Assembly: GCA_028768545.1 (NCBI GenBank)
Contig: CP054838.1
Span: forward strand, 2,411,501-2,475,500
DNA: 64,000 bases
Source of the DNA: Desulfobacter sp.
Lineage (GTDB): Bacteria; Desulfobacterota; Desulfobacteria; Desulfobacterales; Desulfobacteraceae
Direction of reading: 5' to 3'
Shown in pieces: positions 1 through 7,372 of the stretch. A program made the position numbers and the translations under genes. The notes beneath the pieces were generated by a model. The model searched no databases, had not been told where the DNA came from, and saw nothing but the letters and a program-made list of their open reading frames with translations. Within the stretch, counting starts at the first letter, position 1. Each line of letters begins with the position of its first letter.

Positions 1-143
1 ACGCATTTTTTTTCTGCCTTGGCTTTGCCCAAAAGTTCGGGTTTAGGAGCGGCCATGGTCTCGGTGGCCATATTAAACCAGAAGGGGGAGAGGACAGCGA
101 TAACAAAGACCGCAAGCCCGGCAATTATATAATTTTTACTCAT
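1..143 (-). CDS. dsrJ: DsrJ, triheme cytochrome c subunit of DsrMKJOP (N-terminal part only)
   Basis: The frame starts at an ATG at 143 and runs off the left edge. The visible ~47 residues begin MSKNYIIAGLAVFVI, a single hydrophobic signal-anchor segment, followed by a Lys/Glu-rich stretch that reaches a cysteine at the edge. Its start overlaps the dsrK stop by 8 bp, and the order dsrM-dsrK-dsrJ is the standard order of the DsrMKJOP complex. In that family DsrJ is a small membrane-anchored periplasmic cytochrome c that helps pass electrons between the menaquinone pool and cytoplasmic sulfite reduction (DsrC trisulfide). No haem-binding CXXCH motif falls inside the window, so the call rests on context and the N-terminal anchor. 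Confidence 0.8.
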   Translation of the reverse strand, partial: MSKNYIIAGLAVFVIAVLSPFWFNMATETMAAPKPELLGKAKAEKKC

Positions 144-1803
144 CTGATTCCTCCTCCATGCCCGGTAAGGGTTCCATTCTCAGATCCTCGGTTCTGTCCT
201 TTTCACCCGGGAGAATCAAGGCGTTGCCCACCAGTTCATGAACACCGTAAACTTCAGCCTCGGGCACCCAGTATTCGCAGAGAGTGGACAGGGCTGCCCT
301 GTCAATGGCGCAGATGGTGGCCAGGGTGTTGACACCGTATTTTTCATGAACATGCTTGAGGGCATTGGCGCGGGGAAGCGCCCCTGCCATTCTCAGTTCC
401 ATGTTTTCACCGGCATTGAGACCGGCGCCTGAACCGCAGCAAAAGGTCTGCTCACGGATGGTGTTGGGCGGCATTTCATAGAAGTTGTCCACCACATTTT
501 TGATCACGTACCTGGGTTCGTCCAAAAGGCCCATGCCCCGGGCCGGGTTGCAGGAATCGTGAAAGGTGACAATGCGATTTGCATTCCGGCTTTTGTCAAG
601 TTCCAGCTTGCCGTGTTTGATCAAATCGGCGGTGAACTCAGTGATGTGGACCATCTTGGTGGAGGCGGCATTTTCAAATACCGTTCCTGTGATGGGGTTC
701 ACAGGGACCTCCATGAAATCGGCAGGGCCGTTCATGGTATCCATGTATTGGTGAATCACCCGCCACATATGGCCGCATTCCCCGCCAAGGATCCATTTGA
801 CGCCCAGGCGTTTGGCCTCGGCATACATTTTGGCGTTGAGCCGTTTCATGGTCTCATGGGAGGTGAAAAAACCAAAGTTTCCGCCCTCGGATGCATAGGT
901 GGACCAGGTCACATCCAGTCCGTATTTGTCTTTGAGGTATTTGAACAGGATGAGATACCCTTGACAGGTGTAAGTGCCCGGATCGGCAAATACATCACCA
1001 GAGGGTGTGACAAAAAGGATGTCCGCCCCTTTTTTCTGGTAGGAGGGCTCACAGTTGACCCCTGTGATATCTTCAATATCCTCCACAAAGAAATCCAGCA
1101 TGTCTTTAAAGGCATGGGGCTGAATCCCTAAATGGTTTCCGGTCTGGTAACAGTTGGAAACAGGCGTTGCGATCCAGTCAATGTTCAGGCCGATCAGATT
1201 TAAAAGTTCCCGGCCCATGATGGTGATTTCAGCCGTATCAATGCCGTAGGGGCAGAACACGGAACAGCGGCGGCACTCAGTGCACTGGAAAAAGTAGTAC
1301 CACATCTCTTTGAGCACATCCAAATCCAGGTCACGGGCACCGTTGAGGCGCTGTCCGCCGGGCAGTTTTTTCAGGATCTTGCCGGCGGTGGTAAAATCAT
1401 TCCTGTAGACGGACCTGAGCAGCTCGGCCCTGAGGACCGGCATGTTTTTAGGATCTCCTGTGCCCAAAAAAAAGTGGCATTTGTCAGCGCAGGCGCCGCA
1501 GCGGACACAGACATCCATGAAGATTTTAAAGGTCCGAAATTTCTCCAGCCGTTCCTTGATGCCATTGTGGAGAATTTCTTTCCAGTTTTCAGGAAGCTTC
1601 CAGTCGTCATCCAGGGGGTTCCATTCCCTGGCATTGGGCAGGCCAAGTGTTTCTACACTTTCAGGCTTTGCCGCATAACAGTACATCCCCGGTCTGATCT
1701 GAACGGACTTGGTGGTGTCCAGCCAGTTGGACGGCTCAGATGTGGACTTGGGAGCATAGTCTATTTTGTCTAATGCTTCATCCGGTGTAAGTTCGTCAAC
1801 CAT
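136..1803 (-). CDS. dsrK: DsrK, Fe-S (HdrD-like) subunit of the DsrMKJOP complex
   Basis: 555 aa. Two 4Fe-4S motifs are visible: C99-x2-C102-x2-C105-x3-C109 (CVRCGACADKC) and C174-x2-C177-x2-C180-x3-C184 (CTECRRCSVFC). The C-terminal half contains a heterodisulfide-reductase-type CCG motif (FCCGSGAG) and a second cysteine-rich region (HDSCNPARG). This is the architecture of DsrK, the cytoplasm-facing catalytic subunit thought to reduce the DsrC trisulfide with electrons from menaquinol through DsrM. The gene lies 3 bp downstream of dsrM and overlaps dsrJ by 8 bp, so the genes are cotranscribed. Length and motifs are normal for the family and there is no sign of damage. Confidence 0.96.
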   Translation of the reverse strand: MVDELTPDEALDKIDYAPKSTSEPSNWLDTTKSVQIRPGMYCYAAKPESVETLGLPNAREWNPLDDDWKLPENWKEILHNGIKERLEKFRTFKIFMDVCVRCGACADKCHFFLGTGDPKNMPVLRAELLRSVYRNDFTTAGKILKKLPGGQRLNGARDLDLDVLKEMWYYFFQCTECRRCSVFCPYGIDTAEITIMGRELLNLIGLNIDWIATPVSNCYQTGNHLGIQPHAFKDMLDFFVEDIEDITGVNCEPSYQKKGADILFVTPSGDVFADPGTYTCQGYLILFKYLKDKYGLDVTWSTYASEGGNFGFFTSHETMKRLNAKMYAEAKRLGVKWILGGECGHMWRVIHQYMDTMNGPADFMEVPVNPITGTVFENAASTKMVHITEFTADLIKHGKLELDKSRNANRIVTFHDSCNPARGMGLLDEPRYVIKNVVDNFYEMPPNTIREQTFCCGSGAGLNAGENMELRMAGALPRANALKHVHEKYGVNTLATICAIDRAALSTLCEYWVPEAEVYGVHELVGNALILPGEKDRTEDLRMEPLPGMEEESDE

Positions 1804-1806
1804 CTA

Positions 1807-2814
1807 TTACTCCTTCTTATCCACCGGCAGCCCGGCTTCAATCATTTTTTCTCTGAAGTGATCTTCATACTGTTCATAGGTATGGATGTCCACATCATAG
1901 TTCCAGGGATTTACATGCCGTTTGGCCCGGGTGTTGTTGGCCATGTTTCTGGTGGGGCTCAAGAAGACCCCGCCCATGTGCATGAGCTTGGATGCCGGAA
2001 AATAGGCAAAAAGGACAGAGACCATGAATACATGGGCGTAAAACAGACCGCCCACCCCTTCGGGGATGACAGGGGCAAAGGTGACAAGGCCCATGGTCAG
2101 CTCTTTGATCCCGACGATGTCCACCTTGGTAAAATACCGCATGGAAATCCCGGTGGCAGCAATGCCGATGATCAAAAACAAGGGGAAATAATCCGCTGCC
2201 TGGGAAATATAGTTGACCTTTGCATCAAAGATTCTGCGCCCCAGAAGAAAAAGAGCGGCTGCCAAAAGAACCACACCGGAGATGAAAAGACCGGGAAGGC
2301 CGATTTGAACGATGCCGTCAGCGTACTCCAGCCATTTAAGGCAAGTGGGTACAGGAGATGTGAAAAACCTGAAATGCCTGAGCAGAACCACCAGAAAAGA
2401 ATAATGGAAGGCCAGGGCCCCTAACCATAGGAAAATTTCCCAGGAATAGGAGAGCCTGTTGGATGCATTCCGGTTAAACGCGGCTTTTGTGTTCCGAAAC
2501 AAAGATCTGAAAAGAAAAATTTCCAGAACCATGCGGACAAAAACGCCGGCTGATGTATTTGGATTGTCAATGCAGTTTTGTTTTACCCATGGCAGAGACT
2601 TCTGCTGGCCGCAGGTTGTCGGAATCCTGAACGGCACGGCAGATGATGCCCATCCCATGACTTTGAGAACAAAGCCGACGAGGAATGCAGCAACCGCCAT
2701 GTAGGGAAAAACCACCCCAAAGACCACCTGAAGCCCTGCTCCCTCAACCCCTGTATAGGCCACTAGGAAAAGCAGAAAAACAGCTGTAAGGGGGATCAAG
2801 TACCTTTGATTCAT
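1807..2814 (-). CDS. dsrM: DsrM, cytochrome b (NarI-like) membrane subunit of DsrMKJOP
   Basis: 335 aa. An N-terminal hydrophobic stretch (residues ~5-65) is followed by a loop and about four further membrane segments with several histidines suited to bind haem b. The C-terminus is cytoplasmic and charged. The arrangement fits DsrM, the NarI-like menaquinol-oxidising subunit that passes electrons to DsrK. It is the first core gene of the dsrMKJ order, 3 bp before dsrK. The ATG at 2814 is the first in frame after the gap from the upstream RsbRD_N gene. Confidence 0.94.
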   Translation of the reverse strand: MNQRYLIPLTAVFLLFLVAYTGVEGAGLQVVFGVVFPYMAVAAFLVGFVLKVMGWASSAVPFRIPTTCGQQKSLPWVKQNCIDNPNTSAGVFVRMVLEIFLFRSLFRNTKAAFNRNASNRLSYSWEIFLWLGALAFHYSFLVVLLRHFRFFTSPVPTCLKWLEYADGIVQIGLPGLFISGVVLLAAALFLLGRRIFDAKVNYISQAADYFPLFLIIGIAATGISMRYFTKVDIVGIKELTMGLVTFAPVIPEGVGGLFYAHVFMVSVLFAYFPASKLMHMGGVFLSPTRNMANNTRAKRHVNPWNYDVDIHTYEQYEDHFREKMIEAGLPVDKKE

Positions 2815-2869
2815 GTTATAACCACCTCATTATTGTGTGTATGACCCGCCATTCACCGTATCATACATG

Positions 2870-3394
2870 TTAAGATTTGAAAGAGCCCAAAAGATCCTCT
2901 TCTTTAAGCTCCTTGACTAAACCTGCCCTTTCAAAGGCACTGTGGATGCGTCTCTTGCTTTCAGTGGCCTTTAAAAGGAAAAGATCTTGCTTACATTTTA
3001 ATAGTTTATTGAACCCTGCCAGGGCAATGGCGTCCACCAGCCGGTCAAACTCTTTTGCATGAGACGGATCAATGATGTTTTCACCGATCTCTTTTAAGGC
3101 AAAGATAAAGCTGACCGCATCTGCTGCATCAAAGGACTGGACCGTCCGGATTCGGATCAAAGGATCAAGTGCTTGTTCAAGGCTTTCCCGGTCAAATTTA
3201 CCCGTGATCAGGTTTAAGACATCTTCAAGGCCTTCCCGGGTGACCGCTCCCACAGGGTTGTCAAAGCGGTTGGCGTTTTTTCCCAGAATTTTTGCACTTT
3301 GGGCAGGGTAGGTGTCAATAGTCGCACGGAACCAGCGCTCAAGGATCTGGTCCCGATTCTTTTTAATTGTCTGTTTCAAATTTCTATATCTCAA
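2870..3394 (-). CDS. RsbRD N-terminal-domain protein, probable sensor/regulator in front of dsrMKJ
   Basis: 174 aa, all alpha-helical in appearance. A pattern near the N-terminus (KKNRDQILERWF) is typical of the RsbRD_N domain found at the N-terminus of stressosome-type RsbR proteins; no STAS domain follows. It lies 55 bp upstream of dsrM on the same strand, and a gene of this type is commonly seen ahead of dsrMKJOP in sulfate reducers (my recollection). The start is uncertain: there is no in-frame ATG, and the longest frame opens with TTG at 3394, with a second TTG five codons later and no convincing ribosome-binding site. A role in signalling or assembly of the Dsr complex is inference. Confidence 0.8.
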   Translation of the reverse strand: MRYRNLKQTIKKNRDQILERWFRATIDTYPAQSAKILGKNANRFDNPVGAVTREGLEDVLNLITGKFDRESLEQALDPLIRIRTVQSFDAADAVSFIFALKEIGENIIDPSHAKEFDRLVDAIALAGFNKLLKCKQDLFLLKATESKRRIHSAFERAGLVKELKEEDLLGSFKS

Positions 3395-3436
3395 CTATTA
3401 TATATATCAAAGGGTTGTCGTCTCAATTGTTAGATG

Positions 3437-3465
3437 GATATAAACTTCCTTCTATTTTATGTCAA
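3437..3465 (-). promoter_or_regulatory. Sigma70-type promoter for the RsbRD_N-dsrMKJ transcription unit
   Basis: On the minus strand TTGACA (3460-3465) is separated by 17 bp from TATATC (3437-3442), about 43 bp before the first possible start codon of the RsbRD_N gene. The -35 box is perfect and the -10 matches at four of six positions. This is the only good match I see in the 3395-3688 gap, the rest of which shows no gene. Confidence 0.6.
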
Positions 3466-3709
3466 GGATAAAGACGGTTTAGTTTCCAAATCCAAACCAT
3501 TGGGCCCGATTGGGGTAAGCCTTTGACCCGGGCCGCTTGCCAAGTTCAGCACACCTGGATTCAAGGGGGCTTTTTGCCGGGTTGATCACCCAATGGTTTG
3601 CCCGGCTAAAACCCGTTTATTTTTTTAAGAAATGGTGTATGACCATTGTGAAAATAAAAAAAGATCCCTAGGGTTAGAATTTTAAAAGATGGTATTGGAA
3701 AGGAAAATA

Positions 3710-4234
3710 ATGAAAAAATCGATTTTTGTACTTATCTGTCTGGTCTTTCTCAGCAGCAGTGTTATGGCTCAGGATTCTTCGGGGTTCGGGCTCTCCTTGG
3801 GTTACGGCCAGAGTCAGGACAATGTTGACATCTACCGCATCGGCCTGGTTAAAAAATGGGGGGTTACCTGGCTGAAAAACAGCACCGGATACCTGGACGG
3901 TTATTTTGAGCTTTCCTACAACCACTGGGACGGCGGGGATAAAAACATCAATGCCGTGGCCCTGTCTCCGGTTTTTTTATATGCTTTTAATCCCAATGAC
4001 TCCAATTGGTACCCTTATATAGAGGGCGGCATCGGCATTGCCTATCTTGATGAGTATTTTATTAAGGACAGGAATCTGTCATCCAACCTCCAGTTTGAAG
4101 ACCGGATCGGCCTGGGCCTGCGCTATGACAATTTTGATCTGAGTGCAAGGTATATGCATTATTCCAATGCCTCCTTAAAACAGCCCAACAACGGCATTGA
4201 CATTTTTATCGGATCCCTTGCCTGGTATTTTTAA
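3710..4234 (+). CDS. PagL-like lipid A 3-O-deacylase (acyloxyacyl hydrolase family), outer membrane
   Basis: 174 aa from the ATG at 3710, chosen because it begins a clean signal peptide (MKKSIFVLICLVFLSSSVMA, cleavage after A20) and follows AGGAAA; an ATG seven codons upstream is less likely. The mature part has alternating aromatic/polar beta-strands, ends in phenylalanine as outer-membrane barrels do, and carries HYSNAS near the C-terminus, the His-Ser pair of PagL-type enzymes. PagL removes the 3-O-linked acyl chain of lipid A, altering the outer leaflet. The gene stands alone with its own terminator. Confidence 0.82.
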   Translation: MKKSIFVLICLVFLSSSVMAQDSSGFGLSLGYGQSQDNVDIYRIGLVKKWGVTWLKNSTGYLDGYFELSYNHWDGGDKNINAVALSPVFLYAFNPNDSNWYPYIEGGIGIAYLDEYFIKDRNLSSNLQFEDRIGLGLRYDNFDLSARYMHYSNASLKQPNNGIDIFIGSLAWYF

Positions 4235-4280
4235 ATCCGGGTGATCTAAAACGCGGTTTCTGTGCTGCTTAAAAATTTGA

Positions 4281-4315
4281 AAGGAAGTCCGGGCTTGGCC
4301 CGGGCTTCCTTTTTG
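4281..4315 (+). terminator. Rho-independent terminator after the PagL-like gene
   Basis: A 13-bp inverted repeat (AGGAAGTCCGGGC at 4282-4294; GCCCGGGCTTCCT at 4298-4310, one mismatch) with a 3-nt loop runs into a T-rich tail. It sits 47 bp after the stop codon. Confidence 0.8.
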
Positions 4316-4407
4316 GTTTTAGCCTGGCAGATTGGGTTTGCAGATTTGATAGGGCCGGCCCAAACGCACGGCCTATAAAGAAAAATGCCGGCGCCCGGAT
4401 TCGGGCC

Positions 4408-5061
4408 TCATGCGTTATTTTTTGCGGGATTTATCCGGGGAGTTCGAATAAAATCTTCTCCGTTTTTCAGATTTTCTTGGAAGGCCTGGAGACCGCCAAA
4501 TTCGATGATTTTTTCCAAAGAGGCTCTCTTGTTGTTCACAAAATCATGGTAACTGATTCCAAGAAAAGAAAGCTTATGCTCGATAAGGTCAATAAAGATT
4601 TTGTTATAAATGGATCTGGCGCCGAATGCACCATACAAGGGAGGCCAGTTCCGTCGCCGCCGGCAGGCTTCGATCTGCGTGAAATTTCGATGAACCAGAA
4701 TTATTTTGGTTTTAAATACAGAGCAGATTTGGGGAAGGCAAATAGAGGCCAGGGGCATTTTTAAGGCAATGACTTTTGGGATTTTGTTGTTTTCAGTCCT
4801 GGTTTGCTGCTCAAGTGTTAACCGGTATTTTTTCAATGCAGGGATAAATTTATTTTGATAATTATCCTTGTGCTTTAAGGTTGCCTCATCCACGTAGGCA
4901 TGAATCAGGTTCCGAAATGACATCAGCTCAAAGGTGTTTTTTGTTTTTGGATCCGAAGATTCAAAATAGGGCCCCAAAGTCTGAACCCCCATGCTGTTCA
5001 GTGCGCCGATAACGGCAGTGGTCCCGCTTCCCCACGAACCTGCAATTAGAATTAATTTCAT
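4408..5061 (-). CDS. Sulfotransferase-like P-loop protein
   Basis: 217 aa. The N-terminus MKLILIAGSWGSGTTAV resembles the PAPS-binding loop of sulfotransferases, with GS-GSGTT in place of the commoner GxxRSGTT/GxPKSGTT. A mid-protein strand (TKIILVHRNFTQIEACRRR) matches the 'ILVxRNPxD' 3'-phosphate-binding segment of that superfamily. The protein is shorter than typical carbohydrate sulfotransferases. It has no neighbours on its strand, so substrate and pathway cannot be inferred; a surface-glycan role is only a guess. Confidence 0.6.
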   Translation of the reverse strand: MKLILIAGSWGSGTTAVIGALNSMGVQTLGPYFESSDPKTKNTFELMSFRNLIHAYVDEATLKHKDNYQNKFIPALKKYRLTLEQQTRTENNKIPKVIALKMPLASICLPQICSVFKTKIILVHRNFTQIEACRRRRNWPPLYGAFGARSIYNKIFIDLIEHKLSFLGISYHDFVNNKRASLEKIIEFGGLQAFQENLKNGEDFIRTPRINPAKNNA

Positions 5062-5286
5062 TAAAATTATGTCTCTTGGCTGTCAGATTGGCCTTAATAT
5101 CGGTCGGTATTCGGTTAATTCACTTGGGATATATATCAAAAAGAATCAAAAAAACGGAATTATTTTTTTGATTCTTTGTTGTTTGGGCATGAAAAAAAGG
5201 AAACCGGTGACGGGTTAAAAAAGATTTGATTTCCTTAAAACAAAAAAGGGCATTCAAAGCCAGGCTTTTTATTTCCTTTTCAGTTG

Positions 5287-5300
5287 ATGCTGGCGGAGAA
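5287..5300 (+). repeat. Distal copy of the tRNA-Ser 3' end (att-like direct repeat)
   Basis: ATGCTGGCGGAGAA is identical to 6741-6754, with partial similarity continuing upstream (TCAGTTG versus TCAGGTA). The match stops where an IS end begins (AGAATTTTGAACGCCCTC), so a longer repeat may have been cut off by the IS. Confidence 0.6.
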
Positions 5301-5314
5301 TTTTGAACGCCCTC
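5297..5314 (-). repeat. Isolated 18-bp end of the IS256-family element, inverted relative to the adjoining IS fragment
   Basis: AGAATTTTGAACGCCCTC is identical to the outer end of the intact IS at 63266-63283, which in that element is the end beside the transposase start. Here it faces the opposite way from the transposase fragment it abuts, and TAAAATCC of the internal IS sequence follows at once. The junction is therefore a rearrangement (deletion or inversion involving two IS copies), not a simple 5' truncation. Confidence 0.65.
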
Positions 5315-5778
5315 TAAAATCCTGGCGGAACAACTGGGAACGCCTCAGTCATTTCTTTAAATATCCAGAAGAGATTCGACGGATAATATACACCACAAAT
5401 ACCATTGAGGCTGTGCATCGACAGTTTCGAAAACTGACCAAAACAAAGGGATCATTCCCGAACCAGGACAGCCTGTTAAAGCTACTTTACATGGGGATCC
5501 AGAACGCCAGTAAAAAATGGACAATGCCGATTCAAAATTGGTCACTGACAATTTCCCAGTTGGCAATTTTCTTTGAAGGCCGGCTGGATAAAGAGCTGGG
5601 AATTTGATAGGGATTTATTTACAGATGGAAAAGATGGTTCCAGGAACTCCACTCCAGCAAAAGTCAACTCCTCCGACGTGGCTGATTGAAGGCCCATTCT
5701 CGGACCTGACTTTTACTTCCGCTGGCGCTGAGGCAGATCCGGGAACCGAAACCGTGACACAGAATTCTGAACATTCCC
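5315..5778 (+). mobile_element. IS256-family element, 3' remnant with truncated transposase
   Basis: This matches the last ~460 bp of the intact IS (reverse complement of 61833-62296) almost base for base, including the outer end GAACATTCCC at 5769-5778. Positions 5315-5607 encode transposase residues ~308-403, keeping the third DDE residue (NTIEAVHR) but not the two aspartates, so it is inactive. The few differences include PNQD for PNQN, so the two copies diverged recently. The frame continues upstream into unrelated sequence, which makes the apparent ATG meaningless. No target duplication is recognisable. Confidence 0.9.
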
Positions 5779-5860
5779 TTCGTAAAATTGAATATCAGAG
5801 TCTGAAACCCCCGTCATTAAGTTGTGTCTTATCGAAACCCACAGAAACGATTCGGTCACA

Positions 5861-6268
5861 CTATTCAACATGGTAAGTCTGGTAACCAAAGGATTCCAGC
5901 CAGCTTTTTGCATCGTTAATGGTCTCAAACATCTTTGTGATATGCTTTTGGTGCTCGTTTATCACGTTAGTATTTTGCCACTTTTTAACTTCGGATTGAC
6001 CAACCACAACTGCATGATGGGTAATACCAATTGTAAACTTAGAGACAGCGAAGTCGAGAATTAAACGTTCTGTTGACGGTGTCGCTAAGCCCCATTCTAA
6101 ATTATTCACTAAAAAAGCAAATGATTTGCCTTGATACCTCTTTTTGAATATTCTGATAACATCATCTAAAAAGTCTTTTGTAACCTTGTCATCCCATGCG
6201 AAAAAACATTGAATATAAATTAACCCAGGATAGGTCTTAATATTATAAAAGTTCTTTTTGACTTCCAT
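5861..6268 (-). CDS. Hypothetical protein, possibly SpoIIAA/STAS-like
   Basis: 135 aa starting at ATG 6268. I do not recognise it firmly. Its composition is a normal alpha/beta one. A C-terminal INDAKSWLESFGY resembles the '(E)EAxxWL' helix that closes SpoIIAA-like (STAS/SEC14-type) small proteins, and the length fits that family. It lies inside the relic element between the IS remnant and the Com-like gene, with no operon partner, so it is probably cargo. It is an intact open frame with no internal damage. Confidence 0.5.
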   Translation of the reverse strand: MEVKKNFYNIKTYPGLIYIQCFFAWDDKVTKDFLDDVIRIFKKRYQGKSFAFLVNNLEWGLATPSTERLILDFAVSKFTIGITHHAVVVGQSEVKKWQNTNVINEHQKHITKMFETINDAKSWLESFGYQTYHVE

Positions 6269-6318
6269 ATGACAATTGGTATCATAGCGTATCCGTGCTG
6301 TAAACCCCGGGTCATATT

Positions 6319-6450
6319 ATGAACACCAACGCGGACGAGCCTTTTGCGACTGTATATTGTGTGAATTGCGGTGTTACTTTAGGAGAAAGAATCATTTTAG
6401 GTCTCAAGGTGGTCTGTCCTAAATGTTCAGTTTTTCAACAAGAATTTTGA
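6319..6450 (+). CDS. Com-like zinc-ribbon protein (phage Mu Com family)
   Basis: 43 aa from ATG 6319. Two knuckles are visible, CVNC (residues 14-17) and CPKC (33-36), separated by 15 residues, the spacing and length class of the phage Mu Com protein and its many prophage relatives. Com binds an mRNA stem to allow translation of mom, a DNA-modification gene. No mom-like gene is present here. There is no clear ribosome-binding site, and the 3' end overlaps the integrase fragment on the other strand, so it may be a leftover rather than a working gene. Confidence 0.5.
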   Translation: MNTNADEPFATVYCVNCGVTLGERIILGLKVVCPKCSVFQQEF

Positions 6451-6647
6451 TGGTTGCAGTATTAAGAGTTTTAGTTCGTGCTATGTTAATCAATCCCCTC
6501 AATTTATATGCCAATACGGGCGCAACTGAGTTTTGCGTATTTGTAGTCACTGGTAGCCAAGGATCGCTTGATTTTTCGGCAGCCGAAGACCATACGAACA
6601 TCAGAAGAAATTTTCAACCTAAAACAATAGATGTGATATACATGAAC
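6419..6647 (-). pseudogene. Tyrosine-type phage integrase, N-terminal fragment with a frameshift
   Basis: Minus-strand translation gives YCFRLKISSDVRMVFG then KIKRSLATSDYKYAKLSC. This is the pattern of the N-terminal SAM-like domain of tyrosine integrases ('..YYFRLRIPSDLRxxFGrreIkRSLkTsDyreAk..'). The frame stops after RIGI, but a second frame continues sensibly from about 6517 (VLAYKLRGLINIARTKTL) to a stop at 6419, implying a frameshift. No catalytic domain remains. It lies directly beyond the 3' end of tRNA-Ser(GCU), where integrases of tRNA-integrated elements usually sit. Confidence 0.55.
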
Positions 6648-6701
6648 ACCTCCGCTCCGGTGTATCTGAAAGTGTATCACTTGAGGGTGTATAGACTGTC
6701 T

Positions 6702-6731
6702 TGAAAATAGAAAAGGCCCATGAATAGGGCC
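6702..6731 (-). terminator. Probable terminator downstream of the tRNA-Ser genes
   Basis: On the minus strand GGCCC (6727-6731) pairs with GGGCC (6715-6719) around a 7-nt loop, followed by TTTTCTATTTT. It ends transcription coming from the tRNA genes just before the integrase fragment. Confidence 0.5.
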
Positions 6732-6740
6732 CCTCAGGTA

Positions 6741-6754
6741 ATGCTGGCGGAGAA
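6741..6754 (+). repeat. tRNA-proximal copy of the att-like direct repeat
   Basis: This copy lies in the acceptor stem and CCA of tRNA-Ser(GCU) plus four bases beyond, and matches 5287-5300 exactly. Being inside the intact tRNA, it would be the copy that restores the tRNA end after integration. Confidence 0.6.
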
Positions 6755-6837
6755 GGAGAGATTCGAACTCTCGGTACAAGTTTCCCCATACACTCGCTTA
6801 GCAGGCGAGCACCTTCAGCCAGCTCGGTCACTTCTCC
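6745..6837 (-). tRNA. tRNA-Ser (GCU anticodon)
   Basis: 93 nt. The acceptor stem GGAGAAG/CTTCTCC is complete, the CCA is encoded, the anticodon loop is CTGCTAA (GCT), the T-arm contains GTTCGAATC, and there is a long variable arm as expected for a class II tRNA. It reads AGC/AGU codons. Its 3' end is the attachment-type sequence duplicated at 5287. Confidence 0.97.
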
Positions 6838-6852
6838 GCAAGTTGTTATTTT

Positions 6853-6940
6853 TGGCGGAGGAGGTAGGATTCGAACCCACGAAGCTTTGACGCTTAACGG
6901 TTTTCAAGACCGCCGCCTTCAGCCACTCGGCCACTCCTCC
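6853..6940 (-). tRNA. tRNA-Ser (UGA anticodon)
   Basis: 88 nt. Acceptor GGAGGAG/CTCCTCC with encoded CCA, anticodon loop CTTGAAA (TGA), T-arm GGGTTCGAATCC, long variable arm. It reads UCN codons and lies 15 bp upstream of tRNA-Ser(GCU), probably in one transcript. Confidence 0.97.
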
Positions 6941-7372
6941 CAAAATAACCAGCGCAATATATCATCTTGTTTTGGGTTGGTCAATACAAAACCGTGGAAA
7001 GATCAGGCCAGGGCAAATAAAATTTATAAAATACCCAAGGCCATGATGCGACCCTGTCTTGCCCCCAGGGAAGCACAAAAAAAATGGGATAAAGGATGAA
7101 CGCCTTTGTTAATTTTTTGCCATAGGCAACCCAATACATTTTTCTCAATATTTGGATCCATGGCGGTGTTTAACCTGTCTGCTTTTTTTAAACCCAAGGC
7201 CCTGACCGAATCTTGTGGTGCAGCCTGTCCTGATGTCTTGGCCTTGGCCATGAGTCTGAAACCGTGGCGGTTTTTAAAGGATTCGGGCTGGGATAAGTTT
7301 AAATCATTGACATGGAAAGCAGTTGAGCTATATTAAGAGGTTTTAGGTCAATGAATTTAATAGGAGACAAGA
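6941..7372. other. Intergenic region, no gene seen
   Basis: About 430 bp between the tRNA pair and the argS cluster. Open frames of 70-76 codons on both strands lack ribosome-binding sites and have composition unlike a protein. The only signal I can support is the promoter near its right end. Confidence 0.5.
7307..7334 (+). promoter_or_regulatory. Sigma70-type promoter for the argS cluster
   Basis: TTGACA (7307-7312), a 16-bp spacer and TATATT (7329-7334) lie 39 bp before the start of the acidic-tail protein gene. Confidence 0.6.

Larger units (their letters stand above)
5287..6754. mobile_element. Relic integrative element in the 3' end of tRNA-Ser(GCU)
   Basis: The sequence ATGCTGGCGGAGAA, which contains the 3' end of tRNA-Ser(GCU) including its CCA, occurs at 6741-6754 and again identically at 5287-5300 in the same orientation. 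Between the copies are an IS256 remnant, one hypothetical gene, a Com-like zinc-ribbon gene (a phage Mu family) and, next to the tRNA, the N-terminal part of a tyrosine integrase. A tRNA 3'-end duplication, an integrase beside the tRNA and phage-type cargo together are the classic signature of an integrated phage or island, here cut down to about 1.4 kb. That it is a decayed integration is inference. Confidence 0.6.

Noticed and set aside
5604-5876. 90-codon open frame across the IS remnant end, also seen at 61786-62007
   Set aside because: It follows the IS 3' non-coding sequence in both copies and runs into different flanking DNA; it is not a gene.
7024-7251. 75-codon minus-strand frame between the tRNAs and argS
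   Set aside because: No ribosome-binding site and no recognisable pattern; a plus-strand frame overlaps it equally well.
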